Source of the DNA: Parvibaculum sp.
Lineage (GTDB): Bacteria > Pseudomonadota > Alphaproteobacteria > Parvibaculales > Parvibaculaceae
Length of the DNA: 64,000 bases
NCBI RefSeq assembly: GCF_019635935.1
Contig: NZ_JAHBYN010000001.1
Coordinates: forward strand, 2,043,501 to 2,107,500
Direction: 5' to 3'
Below the pieces are notes generated by a model. That model saw nothing but the letters and a program-made list of their open reading frames with translations, did not search any database and was not told where the DNA came from. Numbering within the stretch: position 1 is the first letter of the stretch; the number at the start of each line of letters is the position of its first letter. This document shows, one piece after another, positions 20,554 through 27,805 of this stretch. Both the position numbers and the translations under genes were made by a program.

Positions 20554-22254
20554 ATGAGCCGCAATCTGAACCGCATGACCGCTGCCTATTCCTATCTTCG
20601 GATGTCCCGTCCCGAGCAAGCGCGTGGCGACAGTTTGCGGCGCCAGCTCAAGGGTGCGCGCGAATATGCTACCGCCAACGGACTCACGCTCGTCGAGGAT
20701 ATGCGCGACATCGGTGTTTCTGCCTACAAAGGCAAAAACAGCACCGAGGGGATTCTCGCCACCTTTCTCGCGGCGGTTGAGGCTGGAGCGATTGCTCCCG
20801 GGTCCGTTCTAATCGTCGAAAATCTTGATCGGCTTTCGCGGCAACAGGTGCCAAAAGCCCTAAGGCTGTTCCTGGCAATCTTGGAAGGGGGGATTGAGAT
20901 CGTCACCCTGTCCGACGGCCAACGGTATACAGAAGCGTCCATTAGCGATGGGCCAACCCAAATCCTGATCTCAATTCTTGCTTTGTCCCGCGCACACGAA
21001 GAGAGCGCTCTCAAAGCACAACGGATTGGCGAATCTTGGCAAAAGAAGCGGGAGATAGCGTCCGGTGGAGTTCCAATGACGGCTATGGCCCCGGCATGGC
21101 TCTGCCTCTCACCATCGCGATCCGAATGGCATTTTCGGGAAGGGCGTGACGGCATTGTGCGACGAATTTTCGAGGAAGCGTCCGACGGCATCGGCGCAAT
21201 GACGATTGCCCGCCGCCTGACCGTCGAAGGGGTCGAACCTTGGGGCCCTCGCAGGAGAAAAAGTCTGCCCGGCCCCCGCGGATGGCATCCATCCGCAATC
21301 AAGAAGATTCTAGCAAACGAAGCAGTGGTTGGCGTCTTTCAGCCCCATCAAATACGAAACGGGAAGCGAGTTCCCAGCGGGCCACCAATCCCTGACTATT
21401 TTCCGGCAGCGATCCCGGCCGATCTGTTTTGGCGCGCGCGGGCGGCGATTGAAGGACGGAAGCGAGGGGGTGCCGGACGAAAAGGCAAACGATTTTCCAA
21501 TCTTCTGGCGGGTCTCTGCGTTTGCGGAGCATGCGGAGGCCCGGTCCACTTTGTCGACAAGGGGGCGCCACCCAAGGGCGGTCGCTATTTCCAATGTGAT
21601 CACGCGCGGCGCCGTGCGGGCTGTATTTCGGGCGACTTGTATCGATACGACGACGTAGAGCGTGGCGTTTTTGCGCTACTGTCAGACGCATTGTTTGCCT
21701 CCGTATTCGCGGCGGAGCGTGAAACAACGAGATTGTGGCAGGCGCGGGCGGAGGAGCTGAACGCACAGATTCAAACGCTCAAGCGTAAGCAAGCACGCTA
21801 TATCGACATTTTCGAGGATGATGGAGACGTTGATGATGCCGCTTCACAACGCATGAGGGCGCTTCGGACAGAAATACAGACCGCAAGCGCGGAACGGCGG
21901 CAGTTGCTTGAGCGGATTCGCGCAACGGATAGCGTCGGGAAGCCGCAATCCGTCGGCGAATCGTTTGAGATCGCCAAAGACAGATTGGATGCCATCGAGG
22001 ATCTGCCGAGTGATGCGGAACGATACCGCGCGCGGGCGGAGATCGCTCAGGCATTGCGACGGGTTATCCGGGAGATTGTATTTCATATCGACCTTGCCAC
22101 TATCGAATTTGCTGATGGTGAGGAGAAGATGATCATTCTCGGTAATCGATGGTGTGATCCTGATACCGAGCGGCTGCTTGAAGAGCGAATACGACACGTC
22201 GAAGCGGCGCGCGGGCAAGTGGGCAGTGGGAACAAAAATATAGACAGGAACTAA
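20554..22254 (+). CDS. Large serine recombinase (integrase)
   Basis: A 566-residue site-specific recombinase that should integrate and excise the element. Residues about 12-160 form the resolvase catalytic domain: YSYLRMS with nucleophile Ser18, and IVENLDRLSRQ with the conserved Asp-Arg and Ser-Arg. A recombinase DNA-binding domain follows (about 180-300), then a zinc ribbon (about 320-375: CVCGAC, then CDH and a later Cys) and a coiled coil (about 385-420), the layout of large serine integrases. Start is ATG 20554 or ATG 20575; neither has a clear ribosome binding site. It begins 38 bases from the attL core and overlaps the comM 5' read-through frame, so it may be transcribed from the comM promoter. 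Confidence 0.93.
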   Translation: MSRNLNRMTAAYSYLRMSRPEQARGDSLRRQLKGAREYATANGLTLVEDMRDIGVSAYKGKNSTEGILATFLAAVEAGAIAPGSVLIVENLDRLSRQQVPKALRLFLAILEGGIEIVTLSDGQRYTEASISDGPTQILISILALSRAHEESALKAQRIGESWQKKREIASGGVPMTAMAPAWLCLSPSRSEWHFREGRDGIVRRIFEEASDGIGAMTIARRLTVEGVEPWGPRRRKSLPGPRGWHPSAIKKILANEAVVGVFQPHQIRNGKRVPSGPPIPDYFPAAIPADLFWRARAAIEGRKRGGAGRKGKRFSNLLAGLCVCGACGGPVHFVDKGAPPKGGRYFQCDHARRRAGCISGDLYRYDDVERGVFALLSDALFASVFAAERETTRLWQARAEELNAQIQTLKRKQARYIDIFEDDGDVDDAASQRMRALRTEIQTASAERRQLLERIRATDSVGKPQSVGESFEIAKDRLDAIEDLPSDAERYRARAEIAQALRRVIREIVFHIDLATIEFADGEEKMIILGNRWCDPDTERLLEERIRHVEAARGQVGSGNKNIDRN

Positions 22255-22324
22255 GCCATGGACTTTGAGAGCTTCAAAGCCGGTCGGGCCGCTCCCGCGA
22301 TGTTTCTCTAACTAGGACTCTCCA

Positions 22325-23191
22325 ATGCCTAGAGGCTATCGGCTCGCAATCATTGCGCTTGGACTGACACTCTTAGCGTATCAGGGGCATTCACAAGAGG
22401 CCGAAAAATCGGCTCTCGAAGGCCAACCAGTAGCCGAGGAAAGGCAGTCCCATAGCGCTCCCACAAGCGAGAAAATACCCACTCCAAAACAGCAAGACGC
22501 CTCTTCGCTTGTCCCCGCTATCCAAGGCATCGAAACCGCTGTTCGCGATCTTGTAGCCGCGCAGGACCAAGGCAAGGACGTCGACGAGATACAGCGCCAG
22601 AAAGACGATTTGGACGCCCAAGAGAAAATGGCTCTTTGGGCGATGTGGATGTTCGTCGCTGCGGCCACATCTGTCCTTCTGACGGGCGCCGGTATTCTTC
22701 TCCTCTGGAAAACTCTCAAGGCTACCCGAGACGCATTGACGGAAACCGTCAAAGCCACGAGAGCAATGATCCGACAAAACGAACTCACTGAGTATGCGCA
22801 AAGGCCGTGGATTGTCGTTGACGACATATCGGTCGGTAACGACGGTGACATCAGTGTTTGCTTCCGAAATGTCGGCAGTTCCCCGGCAAGGCAGTTTGTA
22901 AAGGTTGCCGCGACGGCGACTCTCCCTAGACCATTTCCGGCCTCCCCAATCCCCGATTTTAATTTTAGCAATCACACTTTCCTCGCCCCCAATGCGACCG
23001 AGTTCATGTTCATAGACAACCCGCCACGTCCAAGACCAGATCGTGACTTGCTGATCAGAATACGGATCGCCTACACGCTCCCCAGCGGGGGGCGTGACGA
23101 GCATTTCGAATCGTTCGCTATGACCGTCGGAGGCGGTGTCATGAAAGTAACCGCCGAAGATTTCAAAACTGCCCATAAAAAAGAAGACTAG
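22325..23191 (+). CDS. Predicted exported or membrane protein, unknown function
   Basis: A 288-residue protein with an N-terminal hydrophobic signal (about 6-22), a polar linker, a predicted amphipathic helix, a strong membrane helix at about 104-128 (MWMFVAAATSVLLTGAGILL) and a C-terminal domain of alternating strands beginning YAQRPWIVVDDISV. Similar single-helix proteins with a 'QRPW' segment after the helix are frequent in accessory regions, but no function is known to me. AGGAC lies about nine bases before the ATG. It follows the recombinase by 70 bases and may be cotranscribed with it. Confidence 0.7.
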   Translation: MPRGYRLAIIALGLTLLAYQGHSQEAEKSALEGQPVAEERQSHSAPTSEKIPTPKQQDASSLVPAIQGIETAVRDLVAAQDQGKDVDEIQRQKDDLDAQEKMALWAMWMFVAAATSVLLTGAGILLLWKTLKATRDALTETVKATRAMIRQNELTEYAQRPWIVVDDISVGNDGDISVCFRNVGSSPARQFVKVAATATLPRPFPASPIPDFNFSNHTFLAPNATEFMFIDNPPRPRPDRDLLIRIRIAYTLPSGGRDEHFESFAMTVGGGVMKVTAEDFKTAHKKED

Positions 23192-23461
23192 AATTCCCGC
23201 CGCCCACGCACTCGTTCAGCCCCCATTTCAGCGTTGCCGAAAGGGCGCACTCCCGTAGGGTTCGCTTGGTCCATAGTGCCGCTCTCGCGCGGATCGCTGA
23301 TGAGCTGGCAGATGGCAAATCGCGACGACGGATGGATAGCGCCAGTGACGACAGGCGCAGCGCGGTTGCCGCCTGCGTTGGCACCAAGATCTGACCGGAG
23401 ATCAATGCCCAATCCAGCAAGCTCAAAAGTGACACTGCTCATCAACGCCGGCCGCGCCCTG
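23192..23461. other. GC-richer segment with overlapping open frames on both strands
   Basis: Between the preceding membrane-protein gene and the small membrane protein lies a 270-base stretch that is open on both strands: 23188-23445 minus (85 residues, starts MMSSVTFELAGLGIDLRSD) and 23234-23470 plus (78 residues). Neither has a recognisable domain or a convincing ribosome binding site, and the segment looks more GC-rich than its neighbours. It could be a short coding gene on the minus strand, a structured RNA or a fragment of other origin. I cannot decide. Confidence 0.3.
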
Positions 23462-23626
23462 CTAGAATAGCCCGCTGACTATCTGCCAAAGTGTTCCGAC
23501 GAGCAGCAGCGTGGATCCGGCAACCGCGACAATACGGCCTAGCCGGTTGCTGTAGCGCATGAGAAGTGCCCCGCCGACGACGACGGAAAGCCCCAAAAAA
23601 ATCAGCGCTATGGCGAAAGCAAACAT
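23462..23626 (-). CDS. Small two-helix membrane protein (54 residues)
   Basis: A short gene with two strong hydrophobic segments, MFAFAIALIFLGLSVVVGG at the start and GRIVAVAGSTLLLVGTLWQIV near the end, joined by a short basic loop (MRYSNRLGR). GAGG lies six bases upstream of the ATG at 23626, a good ribosome binding site. It lies 84 bases downstream of the relaxase gene on the same strand, so it may be the last gene of that operon. Function unknown; small membrane proteins of this kind occur as entry-exclusion or toxin-like components of mobile elements, but nothing here proves either. Confidence 0.55.
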   Translation of the reverse strand: MFAFAIALIFLGLSVVVGGALLMRYSNRLGRIVAVAGSTLLLVGTLWQIVSGLF

Positions 23627-23710
23627 GTGAGCCTCGAAACCATCGGATCTGACGATTGGAGCGGTTCATTCTTGCTCTCAACTTACCCACTTCCTATCGC
23701 CGAAAACTCC

Positions 23711-24865
23711 CTATCGAGACGGATCGGACCCTCTATAACGATGTCTCTCGTGGCCTGAAGGCGGGTGCTGCCGCTCTATGGACCGCTCTACGCCGTCAGA
23801 AGGGGCCTTATTTCCAAACAGAAAGGACCGCAACCGGCCCCAAATTTCGTGATGGAGCCCCCAAGGTGCTTTGGCGCCGAGCAAGAACGCCCGGAATCTC
23901 TCATCCCCCCTTACTACCAATCCGATCAGATTGAAGACCACTTGCGCGGAGTGTTTGGCGTCGGCTTGAAAGCGCTTTTTGTCCTCTGACAGAGCGGCCA
24001 CATGCTGGTGTGCCTCCTTAAGCGAACGTTCGAGGCCCTCATTCTCGTCCCTTAGTCTCTTATTCTCGTCGTCAAGGAGGCTCGCGCGTTTGTGTGCGCG
24101 GTCCTGTGCGACCGCGTCGATGCGGAGCTTTTCCAGTTCCAACAAATCAATTTCAACTTTTCGCATCATCTCCGCCCTCATCTGTGCTTCGCGTTGATCG
24201 GCCAAATACGCCGACCGGGTGAGCCTCTTCCGCCGGGGGCCTTCGCGAAGGTGGCCGTGATACACGCCCACGGCTCTATGAAAGTCGTCCTGGACGCTAC
24301 GCATGGCCGCGCAGTAAGCCCGATTCGCTGCCTTGGTGCTGGCCCCCTCGGCCTTCGCGGACTCGCGCGCCGCGACTCCGCGATGAATCCCTTTGATGTT
24401 CAAGGTCTGATCTCGCGAGAGTTCGGGCAAAACGAAAAAATGGACGTGTGGGTGAGATTCGTCTTCGTGACGGACAACGCTCGCGACGTTCCGCCCGAAG
24501 TGCTCGTATAGCCATCCAACTGTTCGCCACTCCCAATCTCGGAAGTCCTGCCAATCGCTTTCCGACATCCTATCGAGCGGAATCGGGTAGCTCGCCACAC
24601 CCGCGAGCAGGATCGGAGCATCTTTGCGTAGCCGCCGCCCCGATACATCTCGAGCCTCTCCGGCTATCGCCGTCGCGTGTCGCTCGACTTCCGGTAACTC
24701 CATGCCGGACACAAGCGCGGGTTCGCGCGGGCTTACGACGTGAGGACAAGCATCAGGAAGCCGTGCGGCCTCGGCCAGCACTTCGCTGACGGTCCATCGC
24801 TTTGTCTGGGATTTCTTCGATACAGATCGTGCGACGAGATCGAAGTGTAAAAATTGAAACGCCAT
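23711..24865 (-). CDS. mob: MOBV-type relaxase (Mob/Pre plasmid recombination enzyme)
   Basis: A 384-residue relaxase that should nick the element's oriT and lead the strand into a recipient. The diagnostic metal-binding motif of the Mob_Pre family is present at about residues 133-142 (HEDESHPHVHF; HxDExxxPHxH type). An N-terminal catalytic region precedes it, a highly charged helical and coiled-coil region (about 215-285) follows, and the tail is basic. It is shorter than many Mob/Pre proteins (about 400-500). It lies downstream of the HTH-methyltransferase gene, separated by a dyad-rich region likely to be oriT. No coupling protein or type IV secretion gene is present. Confidence 0.85.
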   Translation of the reverse strand: MAFQFLHFDLVARSVSKKSQTKRWTVSEVLAEAARLPDACPHVVSPREPALVSGMELPEVERHATAIAGEARDVSGRRLRKDAPILLAGVASYPIPLDRMSESDWQDFRDWEWRTVGWLYEHFGRNVASVVRHEDESHPHVHFFVLPELSRDQTLNIKGIHRGVAARESAKAEGASTKAANRAYCAAMRSVQDDFHRAVGVYHGHLREGPRRKRLTRSAYLADQREAQMRAEMMRKVEIDLLELEKLRIDAVAQDRAHKRASLLDDENKRLRDENEGLERSLKEAHQHVAALSEDKKRFQADAKHSAQVVFNLIGLVVRGDERFRAFLLGAKAPWGLHHEIWGRLRSFLFGNKAPSDGVERSIERQHPPSGHERHRYRGSDPSR

Positions 24866-24901
24866 GCTTAGTCCCTCATTCGTCTATCTGCGAACTAGGG
24901 A

Positions 24902-24987
24902 CCGGATTTGGGAAAGCAAATTTCCGGCGAAAGTTTTTGAAGTGGTGTAGATATAGCGACCGACTATGTTTATCGGAGCCGATAAAC
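24902..24987. other. Candidate oriT region upstream of the relaxase
   Basis: The 157-base gap before the relaxase start holds an imperfect dyad (CCGGATTTG at 24902 with CAAATTTCCGG at 24917) and a perfect one with a 2-base centre (GTTTATCGG / CCGATAAAC at 24968-24987). Between them lies AGTGGTGTAG (24941), which weakly resembles the nic region of MOBV plasmids (TAGTGTG-TTA). Position next to mob and the paired dyads support an origin of transfer; the nic assignment is inference. Confidence 0.45.
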
Positions 24988-25022
24988 GCCGGGTCTGCGA
25001 CGCTAGGCAGAGCGAAACGCGG

Positions 25023-25997
25023 CTAGTCTGCTGCTTTCAACGCGGGTGCGGCCGGGACGAACCACGCAGTTGGCAGCAGATGGCGCAGTCGATGAAGATC
25101 CGCGTCCGTGCCACCCCAGACGATTAGCGCCGAGGGAAACGGCGCAGCATTCGCTATTCCGCGAAACTTTAGCCGCCCCCGCAGCATGAACACCGATGCG
25201 TGGCCGATCACGTTCTCGTGCCACCATCGCGTGTCGGGCCTCGCCGGAACCAGTGCGATGACCATTGTCGCCCTTCCCGCCTCCACTTCGTGACGCGCTT
25301 TTCTTACCCAATCTGGCAATGCCGTGCCATACGGCGGATTGACAAAACAGCGCCCGAACCATTCGAGCGATAACCCATCATCCTCTATATCGAAATGAAC
25401 CCGAGCACGCACAGGGGCAAGCTGCGGCAGTGATCGATCATTGCGTGTTGAACTAGGGGAGCAGGGGTCGAGGTCGAACATCGCATCCTCCCGCTCCCCG
25501 GTGTCTAGTGCTCGATATAACAAGGCCAGCAGACTTTCAGGTGTTTGCCATGTGTGACCGATGGAAGAGTTGCCCGCGTGCGTGTGGAAGGGTCTGCGTT
25601 CGTCGCGGTGGCGAAGGTAGAGACCGGCACCCAACAATGCGCCGTAGCGGATCAACGTCTCGACACGGCCCGGCCCACCGCTCTCGATCTTCGCCAGCGT
25701 GTCCGCTGTAACGGTAAGCGCCCGCGCGGCCGCTCTTCTGCTCAAAGCCCGCCGTTCACGCAAAGCCCGCAAACGACCGCCTAGACATCCCGACGCGGGG
25801 AGATTTCGTCCATCGATCAGCAATCCGAGCGCGCCGGTTAGTTGATCGAAAGTAGCAAGCCGCCCTTTGCCACGCTCGGCGAGGCCGACGGTTTGGATCG
25901 ACATGTTGGCGCTACGCGCCAAAGCAGCTTGCGTTAGCCCGGCCGCGCGTCTACGAGCGCGCAGAGCACCCCCGAGATTTGAAGAAAGTTCGGTCAT
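25023..25997 (-). CDS. Double-HTH fused to phage-type DNA adenine-N6 methyltransferase
   Basis: A 324-residue fusion. Residues about 8-60 form an XRE helix-turn-helix (LRARRRAAGLTQAALARSA), and about 72-130 a second, more divergent one (LRALRERRALSRRAAARALT). From about 145 onward the protein matches the phage N6-adenine methyltransferase (Dam) family: WQTPESLLALLYRAL, FDLDPCS, and the catalytic FVNPPYG, followed by ALVPARPDTRWWHENV. No restriction partner is present, so it is an orphan methylase. The two HTH domains suggest it also binds its own or a neighbouring promoter. It is divergent from the replication-like gene across a palindrome-rich gap. Confidence 0.85.
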   Translation of the reverse strand: MTELSSNLGGALRARRRAAGLTQAALARSANMSIQTVGLAERGKGRLATFDQLTGALGLLIDGRNLPASGCLGGRLRALRERRALSRRAAARALTVTADTLAKIESGGPGRVETLIRYGALLGAGLYLRHRDERRPFHTHAGNSSIGHTWQTPESLLALLYRALDTGEREDAMFDLDPCSPSSTRNDRSLPQLAPVRARVHFDIEDDGLSLEWFGRCFVNPPYGTALPDWVRKARHEVEAGRATMVIALVPARPDTRWWHENVIGHASVFMLRGRLKFRGIANAAPFPSALIVWGGTDADLHRLRHLLPTAWFVPAAPALKAAD

Positions 25998-26340
25998 CAG
26001 CCCTGAATCTAGATTGAAAATATCAAGAAAGTTATACCAAACAGCCTTATCGCTGCGCTCAACCGAAAGCCAAGTAAGCGGGCGCGCACTGGGTCATGGA
26101 TCCCGCAAAGGAGTGTTAGCGGCAAGTCGTCAGTGAACATTTCGAGGGTTCGATTCAAAAGAATAGAAGGCGGATAGAAAAAACCGTGTGGTGGAATAGA
26201 GATAGGACAACAAGGGCGGAAACCTTAGCCTTCCGATCAACCGGAAGTCTTGAGTTTCCGATCATTCCGTTGATCGGAAGGTGGAAGATAGCTTCCGCGT
26301 TTCTATGTCTCTCTCCTGGCAACTGGGCAAGGAGATGATC
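25998..26340. other. Divergent control region between methylase and rep-like genes
   Basis: A 343-base stretch without a gene. Its right end carries the nested palindromes at 26230-26280. The left part is AT-richer (GAAAATATCAAGAAAG) and probably contains the methylase promoter. No other repeat was noticed. Confidence 0.55.
26230..26280. promoter_or_regulatory. Nested palindrome cluster, operator or replication origin
   Basis: CTTCCGATCAAC (26230-26241) has an exact inverted copy GTTGATCGGAAG at 26269-26280. Within it CTTCCGATCAACCGGAAG forms one hairpin and TTCCGATCA / TGATCGGAA (26256-26264 and 26271-26279) another, so three copies of TTCCGATCA-type sites occur in 51 bases. It ends 60 bases before the rep-like start. 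It fits an autoregulatory operator or iteron-type origin. Confidence 0.6.
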
Positions 26341-26913
26341 GTGGCCAAGAAAAAATCGGCAAGACGAGGGGGGCCGGAAGAGGATGTGCTACGCGGAGCT
26401 CTTCCTGCGCAGGTCGCGGATGTGTATGACGCGGTAGATGCGGCTTTGAAAGATCACGAGGCGGCGAAGAACTCGAACTTCAAGATGGTTTTCAAAGATG
26501 GATGGAAGCGTGTTCAAGAACTTGCTCGCGAAAGTCCGCGCGCGCTTCAGCTTTGGGCTTTCATCGCGGAACACGCTGGCCCCAATGGAGCAATTCTTAT
26601 ATCGCAAGTCGATCTCGCGGAGGCGATTGGTGTCACTACCCGGACCGTTCGAGCTCTAGTTCGTCTGCTCGAATCGCGCGGGGCATTGATTACCGTGCGA
26701 GAAGCAGGCGGGTGTATCTACTGCTTGAATCCACGTGAGGTCTGGGCACTGGCTGCCGATCAACGAAGGTGGGCCCCCTTTCATACACGCGCGATCTTCT
26801 CAAAGCATAGCCGGGGGGTCCTCAGCAAGCGGCTTACCGTCGCAACATTCCGAAGTGATGCAGGCGACGAAGCAATGCGAAAACTTGAGCAAATGGCCGT
26901 GCCGTGCCGGTAA
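26341..26913 (+). CDS. Winged-helix protein, putative RepL-like replication initiator
   Basis: A 190-residue basic protein. Residues about 60-150 form a winged helix: SPRALQLWAFIAEHAGPNGA, SQVDLAEAIGVTTRTVRALVRLLESRGAL and a wing ending YCLNPREVW. The combination of this helix-turn-helix with the terminal NP-xx-W is like plasmid RepL-type initiators, so a role in replication or copy control is inferred. The start is GTG 26341, because AAGGAG lies six bases upstream; the frame is open 20 codons further but without a ribosome binding site. A general transcription regulator is the alternative. The upstream palindromes support either. Confidence 0.6.
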   Translation: MAKKKSARRGGPEEDVLRGALPAQVADVYDAVDAALKDHEAAKNSNFKMVFKDGWKRVQELARESPRALQLWAFIAEHAGPNGAILISQVDLAEAIGVTTRTVRALVRLLESRGALITVREAGGCIYCLNPREVWALAADQRRWAPFHTRAIFSKHSRGVLSKRLTVATFRSDAGDEAMRKLEQMAVPCR

Positions 26914-27069
26914 GGGTGCCGAGTCAATAGGCTATTTGCTCATTTGGGACACCAGCAGACATCACAATCCAATCTATAGGGGCCTTAATGGAATGTCGCC
27001 GTTATTGCGCTTCCGTTCTACCTATCGTTAAATTCGTGGGAACTGATTGATTGGAGGGAGGGGGGAGAT

Positions 27070-27591
27070 ATGAAGACTTTTCTGAAGAATCTCCTGAAGT
27101 GGGGCGCTATTGTTTTTGTGGGGCTTGTCGTTTTGGGCATGGTTCTAAATGCGCTCAAGAGCCCGGAGGAAAAAGCTGCTGAAGAGGCCGCGCGCGAACA
27201 AGCGCGCATAGAACGCGAAGCGGCTCGTGAACAAGAACGCTTGGAGCGTCAGCAAGCAGAAGCTCAGGCAATAGCTGAAATGCCGACGGTCACAGCCCAA
27301 GCCTTAGCAGCGGCATACGAACAAAACACCGTTGCCGCTGACGCTCGCTTCAAGGGCCAGCGTTTCAAAGTCACTGGCGTCGTAGTTAGTATCAACACGG
27401 ATTTCCTCGGTAATCCCTATCTTGTCTTGCGAGGCGGCGTAAACCAGTTCATGGAACCCCAGTTCTCTTTTAGTAAGTCGGACTCGGAAAAACTGGCGAC
27501 CCTGCGAAAGGGAGCTCGCGTCACCTTGATCTGTACCGGCAGCGGAGATGTGGCCAAGACTCCAATGTCAAAAGGATGTCGCCTTTTGTGA
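27070..27591 (+). CDS. Membrane-anchored OB-fold (tRNA_anti-like) protein
   Basis: A 173-residue protein: a membrane helix at about 9-28 (LKWGAIVFVGLVVLGMVLNAL), a charged coiled coil (about 33-75, Glu/Arg/Ala-rich) and a C-terminal OB-fold of the tRNA_anti-like family with VTAQALAAAYEQNTVAADARFKG, KVTGVVVSI and a final CTGSGDV...GCRLL containing two Cys. Such domains are common in phage and plasmid proteins of unknown role. GGAGGGAGGGGG upstream is an exceptionally strong ribosome binding region. A terminator lies about 190 bases downstream. Confidence 0.75.
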   Translation: MKTFLKNLLKWGAIVFVGLVVLGMVLNALKSPEEKAAEEAAREQARIEREAAREQERLERQQAEAQAIAEMPTVTAQALAAAYEQNTVAADARFKGQRFKVTGVVVSINTDFLGNPYLVLRGGVNQFMEPQFSFSKSDSEKLATLRKGARVTLICTGSGDVAKTPMSKGCRLL

Positions 27592-27653
27592 ACCCACGTT
27601 GATCCCGAGGCAGCTGGGGAGTGATCTTATTGGAAGGCTAGGGCTGGTTGATC

Positions 27654-27674
27654 GGTTGATGCGGGCTTATGGCG
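27654..27674 (+). repeat. Left copy of a 21-bp perfect inverted repeat
   Basis: Starts GGTTGATGCGG; its exact reverse complement lies at 28561-28581. The pair encloses the gene at 27786-28418 and a terminator. Confidence 0.85.
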
Positions 27675-27776
27675 ATGATCTCCTTCGTTGGCTTGAAGCT
27701 CCGCTTAAAATACTCGTCGATGATTTGGGTTCCGTCGATGATGCGGGTAACGGCGCAAACAACTGACCGACTAGCG

Positions 27777-27805
27777 AGCCCCGCCCTAACCGACGGGGCT
27801 TTTTT
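27777..27805 (+). terminator. Rho-independent terminator
   Basis: AGCCCCG pairs with CGGGGCT around a 10-base loop, followed by TTTTTT on the plus strand. It serves the OB-fold gene or a short frame ending at 27766. It overlaps the 3' end of the convergent minus-strand gene. Confidence 0.8.

Noticed and set aside
22258..22311. 17-residue frame (MDFESFKAGRAAPAMFL) after the recombinase
   Set aside because: Too short to support and with no ribosome binding site.
27548..27766. 72-residue frame between the OB-fold gene and the terminator
   Set aside because: It overlaps the end of the OB-fold gene, has no ribosome binding site or domain, and part of it is the inverted repeat. It might be a relic but is not supported as a gene.
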